The translations under genes were made by a program, and so were the position numbers. The notes under the pieces are model-generated. The model made no database searches. It was not told the DNA's origin and worked only from the letters and a program-made list of their open reading frames with translations. From Polymyxa betae (Eukaryota > Endomyxa > Phytomyxea > Plasmodiophorida > Plasmodiophoridae), in NCBI GenBank assembly GCA_003693705.1, contig RBZT01000594.1, positions 332 to 64,331 of the forward strand: DNA of 64,000 bases. Reading direction: 5' to 3'. This document shows positions 1 to 11,747 of this stretch, one piece after another. Within the stretch, counting starts at the first letter, position 1. Each line of letters starts with the position of its first letter.

Positions 1-123
1 TCATCGGAGCTTATTCAATATACCGGTAGTGAGCTTTCCGATTCATCGGAGCTTTGTCAATATAGTGCGCTTGATATTGACACACGTGAATGTGAGGACT
101 GGGACAGGGCGAGGAAGAATTAA
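1..123 (+). CDS. 3' end of an unidentified gene, cut by the window edge
   Basis: The frame is open from base 1 and stops at 121-123, giving 40 residues of acidic, serine-rich sequence ending in DWDRARKN. It carries an internal repeat: SSELIQY at the start returns as SSELCQY 14 codons later, matching a 42-nt direct repeat in the DNA (1-22 and 43-64). No family is recognised. The following bases also hold an open stretch (124-204) that could be another exon or a shifted continuation of the same gene; I cannot choose. Confidence 0.35.
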   Translation, partial: SSELIQYTGSELSDSSELCQYSALDIDTRECEDWDRARKN

Positions 124-1243
124 TGAAGGCTGCGAAGAAGCAGCTGAACAATGTGGTGGAGAACCTATGTCAATACTTTACGCAGTGTATTGATGATTTG
201 ACCGTAAGTCTCTGGACCGATGAACATCAATGATGTCCGATGAATTAGAATCCCTCCGACATCCGAGCTATCCTCCGACTTTGGCTCTATAAAAGGGCTT
301 GTAATCTATCGAATACATTCATTCTATAATTCAGTTTGCAATCACTGCTACCTGTTCTAATCGGAAGACTCCACAACAAGAGTTAATAGAAATCGAATAG
401 GTAGATTCGAGAATGGTTGTTTTTCGATAAACAGAGAAAGCAAAGGTAAGAAGTTGTGAGTCACGGTACAATATACATGAGTCAACAGGAACTTGGAATT
501 GATGGTAGATGAGTTATTAAGATGACTCATGAGGTAGCTCAAGCTGAACGGAAGTAGTGAATCATGACAGAGAAAACATTGCGATTCTTCCTGGACAGAT
601 TGAAATCGTTGGTTCCTTGAGCGGTAGAATCGGTATCCTTACCGACAATACGACGTTTCGCACGACAGTCCGATCGATATATGCCGTAAAAAGATGACTG
701 TACGCGATTAATACCTGCTCCAGTGGAGCATGCAGTGAAAACGTATAAGTCCTCTCGGGCAATTCCAAAGTCAAAAATGAAGAAAAAGTTTATTGCTGCA
801 CGACCTCTGAAAACTGGATTGAAATTGAAACGAAGTTGTCGAAAAAAAGGTTGCCGGCGACGGTAAGACAGAAAGCGCGAACGACTGAATATCGTAAGGT
901 CGCGTGTTCGATTCTCTTTGGTGGCATTAATGATTAATCCCATTTGCACATCTTAAAAACAAATTAAACAATCACCTACCCATACCATCATACCGATTGG
1001 AGCTCTTTTTAAATCTTGAATCTTGTTTCTTGAACTTCAAAAACGAAGAGTGTACTTTACGTGCCGTTACTTTTCTACTTTTAGTTGCAATGAACTTACT
1101 AGAGTTGTGGTGACGCATCTTGATCTCTATGAGACCATTACTTAGTGCAAATTGGAGCTGAACTTGCTTAGTGATTTATGATACGGAGAGAGTCTCTTAC
1201 CTGAATACCAGATATAGCGGATCATATTGCTATACGACATTCT
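124..1243. other. Unresolved stretch, no confident gene
   Basis: Both strands have open stretches here. On the minus strand 357-774 can be read as two exons joined across a 52-nt intron (591-642) into a hydrophobic protein, but no ATG opens that frame. Bases 853-926 resemble a decayed phenylalanine tRNA. Nothing here is strong enough to be called a gene. Confidence 0.4.
287..296 (+). promoter_or_regulatory. TATA-like box
   Basis: The sequence CTATAAAAGG fits a strong eukaryotic TATA box. No convincing gene starts within several hundred bases downstream on the plus strand, so it may serve a non-coding RNA or be part of a truncated long terminal repeat; both are guesses. Confidence 0.3.
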
Positions 1244-2274
1244 ATGGCAGATTCTGCAGAACAAGGTCAAGCAGCATCTTCATCATCAATATGGTCCTGG
1301 AGTTCTGCTACACAGTTCATGCAAGCACTTGCATCTGATGTCAGTATGTGTCCAATATAATGCTATATATAAGAAGTTCCCTAATATTAGACAGATGAAT
1401 TTGTTGAGACATTGTCTAATGAAAACAGTGATGTTATAGATGATGTTCGTAATAGATCTAAAATTGTTGCCCATCAAGTCGAAAACCTGTTATCTAGTGA
1501 TTTGGTTAATGATGTTCGAGCTAGGTCCAAGACTCTTGTTGATCGAGTTCAGGATGCTCTCGCCCAGCAATCTCTAGGTGATGCTATATGGCCAACATCA
1601 AGCCAGGCTTCTCGAAATTCATCACCTTCTATACCTGAGTCTAAAAAAGGATTAGTAGCTGGAGCTGGTATTGATGAACATATAGCATGGCTTCAGAATA
1701 ATATATCCACATATTTGCAAGTATTACATAGCTTCTATTGTGTTTATATACAGATATTGAGTTATTTCTTCAGGATCCAGCTAATTCTGATACAGATCCC
1801 AATATCTATGAAACATTTCAATCATTCTGTGCGAGGTTTACATTAACGGATGGCGATAAAGCCACCATGCTTGCTGCATCGACTACATTGGAGGCGTTCT
1901 ATCATGAACTCGGTATTATCCTATTACTCGCTATATCTACCACTTACTAATGCACTTGCACAGTTCCAAGCAAAGTCACTGATTCTGAGTTCTGGACCCG
2001 ATATCTCTTCTTGATCAACGAAGCGAAAGAAGCAGCCGCCCGACGTCAACAGCTTCTCAAATCTGTATCTGGTGCTGAGAATGCCCCAAATCAAGACCTG
2101 GAGCTGTCATGGACAGCTGATAATGATAGTGAAGAGATTCAAGAGACAACTGAGGGAGTTGGGTTATCTGAGTCGGATCAAGATGGGGGTCATGGTGCCA
2201 TACAATCTGATCATGGGGTGACACCTAGTATTACCACCCCAGCTGATCATAGTAACTGGGATGATTGGTCGTGA
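1244..2274 (+). CDS. BSD domain-containing protein
   Basis: Four exons (1244-1343, 1395-1720, 1774-1912, 1964-2274) joined by introns of 51, 53 and 51 nt give 291 residues; phases agree at every junction. The third junction rebuilds the hallmark of the BSD fold (named for BTF2-like, synapse-associated and DOS2-like proteins): SEFWTRYLF followed by an Ala/Arg-rich helix, at about residues 192-225. The N-terminus is Ser/Trp-rich with two similar segments containing DDVRNRSK and NDVRARSK, possibly an amphipathic repeat. The C-terminus is acidic and ends NWDDWS, like plant and animal SYAP1/BSD proteins of the membrane-signalling branch. Exact role is unknown; TFIIH-type function is unlikely because the PH domain of p62 is absent. 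Confidence 0.8.
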
Positions 2275-2406
2275 CCTCCCTCCTATCTCTCCTTCTATAT
2301 ATAAAACAATGTTACATAACTATATGTATACCGAGTACACAGGAGGTTATAGACTCGCTAGTATCTACCGCTCCAGATTTTTTATTTCAATATTCGAGAT
2401 CTATCT

Positions 2407-3824
2407 ATGGCCAGTATACATATTAAACATACAAGAAATTGCATTAAGAAATTCAACATGATCCAATCAGTGCCATTCAGACAGAGATTTATCCTCTGCT
2501 TCTGTCTGCTACAGATTGTTATGATCGCTTATTGGCTTCTATCTCCGTTCCAGGTTGGACCGGTCATGATTCGTTTACCTCGACATTCGTCACATACATG
2601 TGTTGGTGAGAACTATCATGAAGATTCCTGGAAGTACAAGAGCTGTCATCTGAGAAATGTCTGCTGGAATGGCAATAACTTCTCGTATTATGCAGATGTA
2701 GATGATGTACCATCAGTACCAGGTCCTACAGAGCTATCTGTATCTGTAAGTACATTAGGAGTTACTAATAATCCCATAAGATGGGAGCCACTTACTGTTT
2801 ATTCACCAATTCCATCAAATGCTCTCTGGGCTCGTGATATCGATGATACCGATCTGCATGTTCTTGCTGTTGAATATAATGGATCCAATTTTGGTCATGT
2901 TCTTGGAGATAGTTTATTACCTTGGTGGAGATTACTTGATATGTTTGGACTACTGGACGCTGATTATCCATTTCGTCCTATACATATGATTGTTGATCCT
3001 CCATTTACATACTCGTATGATCTCATCAATCAATTATTCATATCACCATTAATCTTCTGCTTAGATGTGCCTGGCAAGTTCAACAGAATTGGATCTCAGA
3101 TATGGAATTCTGTCACAAACTTTATAGAAAGATTGCCGAGCCCTTTACCCATAGATCTCTTGTGTATTTACAAGAGCACTACTCAATGGCTACAGTACAA
3201 CGTCCTGTCTGTTTCACAAACTTAGTTGCTGGTATTGGAATGTTATCAGATCATGGTCAAGATCATAGTGTTCATGGTAGAAATACGGAAGCATTGGATC
3301 TGCATCTAATCGGGGGTGGATCTACTCTATGGAGATTTCGATGTACCTATATGGAACGTATAGGTATGCTATCTAATAGTAAACCAGTTCGAGGGAAGCG
3401 CGATGTTGTATTTGTAGACCGATCCGAACATCATCGAAGTTGGTATGATACCAAGAAAGCCCATCAAGCTCTTTATGAGCGTTTTGCTCAGCAAGGTTTC
3501 GATATTGTGGAACCCATCGATTTTTCCAAGCTATCTATTCGGGAACAAATTGAGATTGTTTCAACAACCAAAGTTCTACTTTGTTTCCCGGGTGGCTCAT
3601 CATACATCTCGTTATTCTTACCTCGTGGATCCACACTTCTCTTTGTGTTTGCTCTCTCAGAGCTAAGTGACGGTCGGCAAGACTATCCACTTCATAATAA
3701 CATGGCACATATTCATGTTCGATGGTTACAAGGACAGAAAGGCGAAAATACAGGCGAGGTGTTCTATGATATTGATAGATTGGTGATGGAAGTAGAACAC
3801 GCTTTACAGCATTATGATGTATAA
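2407..3824 (+). CDS. Glycosyltransferase family 61 (EOGT/xylosyltransferase-like), Golgi/ER membrane
   Basis: Two exons around a 50-nt intron (3015-3064) encode 455 residues. A type II topology is visible: a basic cytosolic tail, then a hydrophobic anchor around residues 26-46 (FILCFCLLQIVMIAYWLL). The lumenal part has the GT61 layout: a Cys-rich entry with WKYKSCHLRNVC, then YNGSNFGHVLGDSLLPWW, and a C-terminal block with the conserved FCFPGGSSYISLFLPRGST-type loop (here LCFPGGSSYISL). Family members transfer GlcNAc or xylose to proteins or glycans; donor and acceptor here cannot be read from sequence. A later in-frame ATG at 2458 would shorten only the cytosolic tail. The spliced frame is essential: the two open stretches lie in different phases. 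Confidence 0.8.
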
Positions 3825-3982
3825 GACACATAAATCTAATCACTTATGATTGAATGCATCACTTGCTTATTATTTACACATTGAAGATGCAAACAAGGCC
3901 AAATATATTATTATGTATTCAACAGATTGTAGAAATGCACAACATCCAGATATAAATAATACAGCAGGAGGAAACAACAACA

Positions 3983-6900
3983 TCAGCTTAATTGTGTGAT
4001 ATTAAGACCGACTGTACATCGTCCTTGTGATAAGACCAGAACCTGTCTGGTATCAAACTCGATTGAGATCTGTTCGGGATCAATGTCCATCAAGTTTCCA
4101 TCAATAATCTCAGCTAATTTAATACTAGGTACAGGTAAGTAACCACACATAATTGGTATTAGAACTCCTGATATCACAGCTTCATTCTGAAATGACACAC
4201 GACCATGAAGCTTGCCAGCATATCGCCATGAACTTTCATCCATCACGATGCTATAAACGATCTGCTGTATAATAACCCTTGGTGTTGATACAGTCGATTG
4301 TGATGCGCGATTCAATCGAATACTGTATTGGATAGGCTGACCCAGAATACCATTTGATTTACAGCTGGTAATTATATGAAATAAAGGATTGTGTTTCAGA
4401 GATTGAATGTTGATAGGGAAACTGAAATCTGACAGGATCCCATCAGCCGGCTGATATCGAACATTGAAATGACCACGGAATACGAAATTCTCCAGAAAAT
4501 CAGGATCGTCGATATCACGATCTGGGCCAGTTCGGTCGAAAATCTCAAAAATAAAGGAATATCCAGTGTTGGATGACGGGATGAGATTGGTTGTTAGATG
4601 GGGATTGAGATCTTCATATGAGAAGGGTCCTGGTTGAAATGTGTATGAATGTAATAGTACAGGTATATGAGTGACACAACTTATAATGAGCTGGATGAAT
4701 GTACGAGATAGGACCGTCTCCATACAAGATGTTAATGATAACGCTGGAGTGAATATAAGAGATGTATGAGCTTGTGTTGATACATTGACATTATCTACTG
4801 TATATGTAAGAGTCAATGATAGATCTTGACGTAATACTCCATCTATTGGTGCATTAATATACAATATTATATCTAATACACTTCCTGATACACATTCTGG
4901 TATCGGAAACTGTCCTATAAACATACACGAGAATCAGTGAAATTGAACAACAAATTAGAGCACTGAAATAAGTGACAAATTACCATTGTGAAGAGTAACA
5001 TCCATTGATACATTATTGACAGTAACAGTGATATGATCAGTCTGAACCAAGTTCGAGTCCGATATCGATTGTAACGATAGCTGTACATTGGTCATGGTAT
5101 CGTAATTGGATTGACATTGGACCGGGACTGCATGAGTACGACCCAGAATCAATGGCTCCGGTACTGGCCCCAGACGTAAGGTTGCCGTGGGACTCCGATG
5201 ACGAACACGAATAAGATGTTGCCCAGACTGATTTAATACTGATTCCAATACCAGCTCATGAATATGAATCTGTACGGAGATGGGCCAGTGCTCTCCAGGT
5301 ATTGCCAGTTTGGCATTGTCGAACACGAACCGATTTGTACCGGAATATAATGTGACAGGACCTAATTCTAGACGCTCTTTAACTGCCATACAGTCCAGTA
5401 TGATAATGATATTGGTAATATCAAGATCCAAGCAACAAACTGACTTCAATACGAGTTCGAACTGAAATAATTCGTTACTAAAGACATCTGTGTTACAAGC
5501 AGTATGTAACTCTGCATGATCACGTTTCAGTTCCAGTGACTGAATATCAACCAATTCAGATCCAGAACGCCGAAACATTCCAACAGACTCGTCCTTCATT
5601 CGTTCCATAAACTATCATTATCACATTAATATTGGAATAGTTTCCCAAACAAGTTCATAACCCGACCTGATCCCGAAATCGTCTCCGAACCTGATCTTGT
5701 GTTGATTGAATCTTAAATATCATAATACCAGTATCTATATACTCCTGAATATGATTAAGTGCATAATGACATTGTGATGTTAGGATCAGATCTGAGAACC
5801 AGCAATACGACCACAAATTGCGAGTCGTACTGGTCCCCGGGTCGCATATCTCCAATGCTCTCCGGATATCACCACGACGATAATATACACTCGCTAGCCG
5901 ATATGAGAATGACAGAGCGAATCGATGCCGTCCGGCATCATGAGATGCCCGCCGGACTAGCTCGGCGAATGCGATGAAATGTTTCTGATAGAGATCTGGA
6001 GATCGAAATGCAGCTTGTAATTGTGATGGTGTGATATCCAATATATCAATATAATCATGTTCATGATCTTTAATAGATGGAGATGTAAAGGCAACAGATT
6101 CCACATTAAAATCCAGAAGATGTAGATTTATACCTGATTGTGTATATGATGATAATGCTATTGATAATAACTCAATAATCATAATATGATTGGTCATTTG
6201 TGCTATTGATATAACAATACATACTATCTGTATAGTTCTATCTGATAAATCATCATGGAACTTGTTCAAATTTCTAACAAACCTTGCTGTACGTTGTAAT
6301 ACATCATCAGCACGATTTCTAACGAATAATAAACGTATCTGTCGACTAAATATAAATGATACATAATGATATGGATCAGATGATGATGGTAATGGGACCA
6401 GATCATCAGATAATAGCAGAGCGGGCCAGTCTAGATCATGGGCGGGCGTACCGGCCCCGGCGATACTGTTGGAGATGGATATTGTATCAAGTAGAGCATC
6501 AAGTTCATGATATTGACGTAATGCATCATCAATAAGACCAAGATCTTGATAGAATAACGAATATGATTCCTTAATAGAACAGAATGATTGAAAGTCTAAT
6601 GAAGTTCCCAATTGTTGCATTGATCGAAGACGATATTCAAATTCAGCACTGCGTTTCTCAGCTGTATTGATGACACACCTTTATCACATAATAAATAAAT
6701 CAATATAGAGATCAGAGAGATGTTATCACCATTTTAATGCAGTAGCGAGGCGATCAGATTGAGTTCGATCATTATTAGCACCATCTGCTAGATCAATTAG
6801 GATAACCTGGCCTTGATTCGCTGCAATTCGATCGGATAGATCGGCCTCAATACGTTCGACAAGACGACGAATGGGACGTACCGGCCCCGGTGTGCCAAGC

Positions 6901-7199
6901 GATACAACGGCCACAAGCCAGGATCTAATTTGAACGAATGGATCATGAACAAACCCATCGATTAAGGATTTATGTCGCTTATAATGATCTATATGATCAG
7001 ATACAAATAATAATATGCAGAAGAATGCATCTGCTGGATGATGAGGCTCAAGTTCGAACTGAATCTGAACTTGTTCGATATGTTTATATGTTCCAGTAGG
7101 ATCAGAACATATGAGATCTGTTAGAGGTAGACATCGGGTTAATCGTGGTGATATTAGATCCCATATACCTGATGGATCTCGTACTACACCTATCACCAT
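3983..7199 (-). CDS. TRAPPC10: TRAPPC10 (Trs130) subunit of the TRAPP II complex
   Basis: Four exons, in gene order 7199-6730, 6678-5667, 5611-4984 and 4914-3983, with introns of 51, 55 and 69 nt, sum to 3042 nt or 1013 residues. The N-terminal third reads like the TRAPPC10/Trs130 domain: FVSDHIDHYKRHKSLI, a WLVAVVS strand, then VILIDLADG; the next exon carries FCSIKESYSLFYQDLG and ALRQYHELDALL, the helical repeat segment typical of the family. The last two exons are beta-rich, as expected for the C-terminal domains. TRAPP II is a tether and GTP-exchange factor at the late Golgi. Length is close to yeast Trs130 (about 1100). Two identical 14-mers (6447-6460, 6877-6890) sit in different reading frames inside it. 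Confidence 0.82.
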
Positions 7200-8132
7200 C
7201 TAATATATTAATCCATATCATTATACATAACCATATCAATAATATAGTCACTCCTTATTTAACACAACATAAACGCACTTTTTATTGAATATTTCCTAAA
7301 TTTCTCCTACTGATAGTAAAAGGCCATTGTAAACAAGCTAGGTTAGGGTCTGTATCGAGGCGCTGGAGATATCGATGCAGGAGATCAGCCGTTCTATTGA
7401 ACCGATTCAGTAATAATCAGTTCATTTCTATATAATGCGGTTATTACGAGGGAATGTCCCCCAAATTGAATCTCTTGAGGTGTTTCTCTTAAAGCCTAAG
7501 ACGCTGGTTACCCTCAATGAATAGTATTGGGTTAAACCAGTATGTGCAACCTCTGAAACTAGATTTGAACTGACTCGAATTCTCTTCAATCTACTTGTTA
7601 TCAATTACTGAGAATCAGATATTGAACAAACAGAACCATAACAATCAGTTTGATAAGTTATAATTTGAGTAACTGTTAATTAATAGGACAATCAACTAAC
7701 TCGAAATACTCAAATTATTCCCCATTTACACAACTCGTACAATGAAGTCATCTCAACCAGGTGTTCTTCCATAATTTCATCTGAGCCGAACTCTATGAAT
7801 CCCTTGGCTGTTTATCATATACACAAGATATATTAATGTACTCTCAGGTTACTATAAAACCAATGTGATCCTCTGAATATCAGTTAAATCCATACAATCT
7901 CAATGAACGAAATCAAGGATCTGGTGCAGTTCGCTGTACGTCATGCTGTGTGAAGGTGATGAAATACTTCATTATCAACGATAGTGACGCGGCAACGCAG
8001 AATGTAGCTCGAAAACAGTCAAACTTGTCCGAATTTCGGACTGCGCAATCATGCTGATCCCTCGCCGAGGGATCAGCATGACCTAATTGACCGTCGGTCT
8101 CACTTCTCATGATCGCTGATCTTTCAAAAGCC
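7200..8132. other. 933-base spacer, AT-rich, no gene seen
   Basis: This lies between the diverging TRAPPC10 and secreted-protein genes. I see no splice-consistent coding stretch. The only marked structure is the 31-nt palindrome at 8050-8080. Confidence 0.6.
8050..8080. repeat. 31-nt palindrome (15-bp arms, 1-nt centre)
   Basis: Arms at 8050-8064 and 8066-8080 are perfect inverted copies around one unpaired C at 8065. It lies 52 bases before the ATG of the large secreted protein, so it would fall in the promoter or 5' leader and could form a tight hairpin in RNA or a dimer binding site in DNA. Confidence 0.85.
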
Positions 8133-10244
8133 ATGCGATTCGTTATATTCTGTTGTCTACTGACAATAACATTATGTCAAACATATGGCCAAGGAGTCTC
8201 TCAACGAAGGAATACTGCCTCAATATTTCATCAACCTCATGACAACATTGTTCGCAATATGGTCAAAGATGATGATCTTTCCGGTGATGAATCTGAGAGC
8301 GATAATGAGATTGAGGATAACAGTCCAAAGATGTTTGAGGTGATCTGGATCAACCACAATCATCATGCTGAATGTACTATCTATGACAATCATCAAGATG
8401 CAGATCAACATTACCGCAAGATCCCTTCTGATACCGCTAAATTAATTCGATATGGAGGTGCTGTAATTGAACTTAGTGATCCAGATCCTTATAGATATTG
8501 TGATTCGGTTCATGAACATGATGATGATCTACATGATGTTCGACCTGGTCTAAGATCATCATACAGTAAATATAACCTGTCGGAATATATCACATCAACT
8601 GAAGATCTATTTCAAAGTGTTCAATCAACTGGTCAGATCTCTATTGATGTAGCTGTTATTAAAGCACCATGGGTACAAAACAATGGCGATTATGACCTCA
8701 GTCCTCGTCTACAAGGTAATGCTGGCTCTGGGGCTATGGTCTCAACAATCATATCTGATGAGATTATAGGAGCATTATTCGCTATGGATCACGGGCATCA
8801 AATGGCATCAGCTCTGTTTCATGCTGGATTCTCAGCTTCGACCATATTCGTGGCACTTCCTCATCATCAACCTCAACAGCTACAACAACCCAAGATGTTC
8901 TGGATATTAAGCAACTTAAAGAGATACGACGACAATGATCAAGAATGCAAATTTGCTGAAGTCGATGCTGCCGATTTGAAAGAGGCCTTGATATCCATGG
9001 GCGAGAACGAAGAGGTGACGGCCGAGGTCGTCTCGTTAACAATGTCGGTCCCATATGATGATCAAGATGAGGATTTCGATGATGATACGAAATTCTACGA
9101 GCACAAGCTCACCAAGCATTCTCCCCGAAAGATCCTCTCTGTGCTGTTCGAGCGAGACTCGTCATTGAAATCGCAACCAATGACGATGAGCGCCATTAAG
9201 ACAGCTAAGCATTGCTCCATTAAAGTCTGGGATTGTCCAGCATCGTTATCAGCTTCATCCGGATCTATTCTACGTCAACATTCCTCCTCAACAAGTCTGT
9301 TTACATCAACCCCAAAATCATGCCGTGATGCTCCTAGTTCATCATTCACGTCATCATCTGCGCTTCCTTCATTGCCATCTTCCCGCTTCCTAAGTCGTAC
9401 TTATTCGTTCGGCGGGAAAAATCTCGAGCAATTTGTCAAGCAGCGCGAACCTGAAGTCATTTTGGCCTCGAACGAAATCAGTTTGACATCCCGATGTAGA
9501 TTTCGTCTCGATTCAAACTCAAATATCCGTTATTCCCCATCTGCTGATCGCTCGTCAGAGATAGATCAGGTATCGGACCCATTCGAATACGCTCTGCCTA
9601 AACATCTATCTAAACATCAAACGATCGAGTTGATGGATATCAGTTCTGGCAGTTTTCTAAAACCCGTCTATGATGATTTGGGTCTGGAGTTGGATTTTGT
9701 CCCAGATGATGATACCCTCTTCACATGTGATAGTTTCACTACTGCTGTTCATGATGCTGAAGTTGGCGGTATCCCTAGTCTCTGGTCGGAATTACAAGAT
9801 GTTGGTGTCTCTGAATTAGGCATTATACAATCTATTGTTGAGACATACGATCGACCTGCAGCTGTAGGATATCGAACTGATTTCACGGTTAAAGGAATCG
9901 TACGACCTGGTGTTAATTCAAGAATTACATTAGGGTCGTATTTCAAGAAATCCATGTTTGAAGCACGAGCTGTAGCTGGTCCATGTATAGCTCAAATTCG
10001 AGGTCCAACTGCTGCCGCTGCTGGTCAGATCTCTATCACAGGTCTACAAGCATTTGCAACTGCTGATCTATACAAAGCAGAAGCGAATATATGTGGTGTC
10101 GGGCTCGGTTTTGGACTTAGTCTGCATACTGGTATCTGCATCGGTCCCAAATGCGGTTTATCCTTGGCTGGGTTTGGTCTAGCTGTTGGATCGTCTTGTA
10201 GCATCTGGACACCTATTGCATCTCTCACCCTACCAATCATCTAA
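8133..10244 (+). CDS. Large secreted protein of unknown function with Gly/Ala-rich C-terminal domain
   Basis: One uninterrupted exon encodes 703 residues from the ATG at 8133; an ATG 24 bases upstream is in frame but the shorter start gives the cleaner signal peptide (MRFVIFCCLLTITLCQTYG). After an acidic stretch (DDDLSGDESESDNEIED) and His/Asp-rich segments comes a low-complexity Ser region (about residues 360-420). The last 130 residues are a distinct Gly/Ala domain with GPCIAQIRGPTAAAAGQ and alternating GLGFGLSLHTG-type beta strands. Similar glycine-punctuated beta domains occur in many uncharacterised eukaryotic secreted proteins, but I cannot name a family. The absence of introns in a 2.1 kb gene is unusual for this window. 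It might be an effector or surface protein; that is speculation. Confidence 0.7.
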   Translation: MRFVIFCCLLTITLCQTYGQGVSQRRNTASIFHQPHDNIVRNMVKDDDLSGDESESDNEIEDNSPKMFEVIWINHNHHAECTIYDNHQDADQHYRKIPSDTAKLIRYGGAVIELSDPDPYRYCDSVHEHDDDLHDVRPGLRSSYSKYNLSEYITSTEDLFQSVQSTGQISIDVAVIKAPWVQNNGDYDLSPRLQGNAGSGAMVSTIISDEIIGALFAMDHGHQMASALFHAGFSASTIFVALPHHQPQQLQQPKMFWILSNLKRYDDNDQECKFAEVDAADLKEALISMGENEEVTAEVVSLTMSVPYDDQDEDFDDDTKFYEHKLTKHSPRKILSVLFERDSSLKSQPMTMSAIKTAKHCSIKVWDCPASLSASSGSILRQHSSSTSLFTSTPKSCRDAPSSSFTSSSALPSLPSSRFLSRTYSFGGKNLEQFVKQREPEVILASNEISLTSRCRFRLDSNSNIRYSPSADRSSEIDQVSDPFEYALPKHLSKHQTIELMDISSGSFLKPVYDDLGLELDFVPDDDTLFTCDSFTTAVHDAEVGGIPSLWSELQDVGVSELGIIQSIVETYDRPAAVGYRTDFTVKGIVRPGVNSRITLGSYFKKSMFEARAVAGPCIAQIRGPTAAAAGQISITGLQAFATADLYKAEANICGVGLGFGLSLHTGICIGPKCGLSLAGFGLAVGSSCSIWTPIASLTLPII

Positions 10245-10341
10245 TAAATAATCAAGAGGCTAATTGAACAATGAAGACATTGTGATAATGTTACCAGAAT
10301 ATAGTAGGAGATGAGGCGTGGCCTCTTCCCTCATCATAGTG

Positions 10342-11056
10342 ATGACAGAATGCGATTTATTACAGAGCTCATATCCTAAATGGATTGATATTCTAAACCA
10401 ATACCAAGATGAAATATCATCCAGATTCCCGGATATAGCACAGACTGATCTATGGCTTCATCGTGGATCTATGGCCAAACAAGCAGCTGCAAGATCACCT
10501 CCGCATCTCACGAAATCGGAGCTCGAGAGAATTATGGAATGGAAACTGAAGCGAGGAAAGTTTCGTCCTGGGCTTCTAAAACTGGTGCAGTCTAACGACG
10601 AAGATCTGGTTGAAGCGTGTACTTCGAAGGCATTCAAAACGGATGATATTGAGAAGGCAATGTCATATTTAACCGAACTAAAAGGTGTTGGTCCTGCAAC
10701 TGCTTCTGCGATATTATCTGGCTGGAATAAACAAGTGCCATTCATGGCTGACGAGGTAGGGGTTGATCCAGCAATCATTGAGCACTCAACTCATTGATTA
10801 TTAGGCGATGGATGCCATCCCCGTCCTTGGTCCTATCAAGTATTCAATGGCGTTTTTCAACAAATTTCGCCACAAAGTCGCAGATATTTGTGAACGCATC
10901 AACGAAACGGCCCAAGCTGATGCAGAACCGTTATCCATAGCTGAGATAAGTCGCTGTCTATGGCTTTCTGCCATCATCAATGCTCCAGAGAAACCATCCA
11001 AGAAGAGACGATCTGGAATTCCTGCTGCTGGGCCCAAGACAAAAAAACGTTCGTAA
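10342..11056 (+). CDS. Helix-hairpin-helix protein of the DNA-glycosylase-like fold
   Basis: Two exons with a 49-nt intron (10756-10804) give 221 residues. Residues about 56-75 hold MEWKLKRGKFRPGLL, and residues about 110-125 hold a helix-hairpin-helix with LKGVGPATASAIL, the DNA-contact loop of HhH-GPD proteins; the splice rejoins VPFMADE with AMDAIPVLGP. The catalytic Asp/Lys of true glycosylases cannot be placed with confidence. The C-terminus is basic and ends with an SV40-like PKTKKRS stretch that could be a nuclear signal. Proteins with this WKL/GKFRP plus HhH layout are widespread in protists and fungi and are mostly unnamed. The start is the first ATG in the frame. Confidence 0.65.
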
Positions 11057-11329
11057 TGGTACCGTTCGTATTCTTCGGTAGATCTAGAGTGTATTCATAA
11101 CTTCCTCCCTGACCATTCAGCTTATTCGCCAACTAAAGCGATCCACAACTCAACTTTTGCCGATTCAATCACAAAGTGTTTCTGGTACGAATATCTGTCT
11201 GTCCTGTTCGTTTTTGCACAGGCTGTCTAAGAGTAAGTTGCCGAATTCTACACAGTTGAGCGATAATGGATAAATATGGAGTCAATACATTATTCAGCTG
11301 CTAGCAATGTCTTTACTACACGAATGTGG
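11057..11329. other. Short spacer, nothing recognised
   Basis: A region between convergent genes. No coding stretch, RNA gene or repeat stands out. Confidence 0.5.
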
Positions 11330-11602
11330 TCAGCCCACGTATCCTGATCCAGCCTGTCGTTGACCAGATCCAGACTGTTGTTGTCCACGACGTCGTCCTT
11401 CAATCCATCCATCATCAATCTCCAGAGATGGATCCAGAGCCTGCTCTTGAGGCACAACCACCACGTTCTCAATACCAACACGGGTTCCGACCGTCACCTC
11501 GTTGTTCAATGTGAGTCCGACCCCGACCTTCGTGTGACCTTTTGCAGGATCTTCAGCGTGCACCATCATGACAGTTAGCAGGAGTAGGAGCAGCGACTTC
11601 AT
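11330..11602 (-). CDS. Small secreted protein, 90 residues, unknown
   Basis: A single exon starts with a textbook signal peptide (MKSLLLLLLTVMMVHA, cleavage likely before EDPAKG). The mature part alternates Val, Gly and Thr (VGVGLTLNNEVTVGTRVG), suggesting beta strands, and ends in a Gln/Gly/Ser-rich tail. There are no cysteines, so it is not a disulfide-knotted small effector. No family recognised. Overlapping plus-strand open frames are taken as shadows because only this strand gives a signal peptide. Confidence 0.5.
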   Translation of the reverse strand: MKSLLLLLLTVMMVHAEDPAKGHTKVGVGLTLNNEVTVGTRVGIENVVVVPQEQALDPSLEIDDGWIEGRRRGQQQSGSGQRQAGSGYVG

Positions 11603-11747
11603 CCCGATATCGAATACTGGCTGATATTGCTAACTGACCGATATCCACACTAATATGTGGCTATCACACATCACAGATTCTATTCTGACCGATCTCCCAT
11701 CCTCCGTCATATTTCTTATTAGTACCAACATCTAACACTACCAAATC

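Noticed and set aside
357-774. Two-exon minus-strand gene
   Set aside because: A 52-nt intron joins two hydrophobic stretches in phase, but no ATG opens the frame and an in-frame TAA lies just upstream; other frames compete.
853-926. tRNA-Phe(GAA)-like sequence
   Set aside because: A GAA anticodon loop with a 4-bp stem, a TTCGATT T-loop and a partly paired acceptor are visible, but the D arm does not pair and the T stem has two mismatches; at best a decayed copy.
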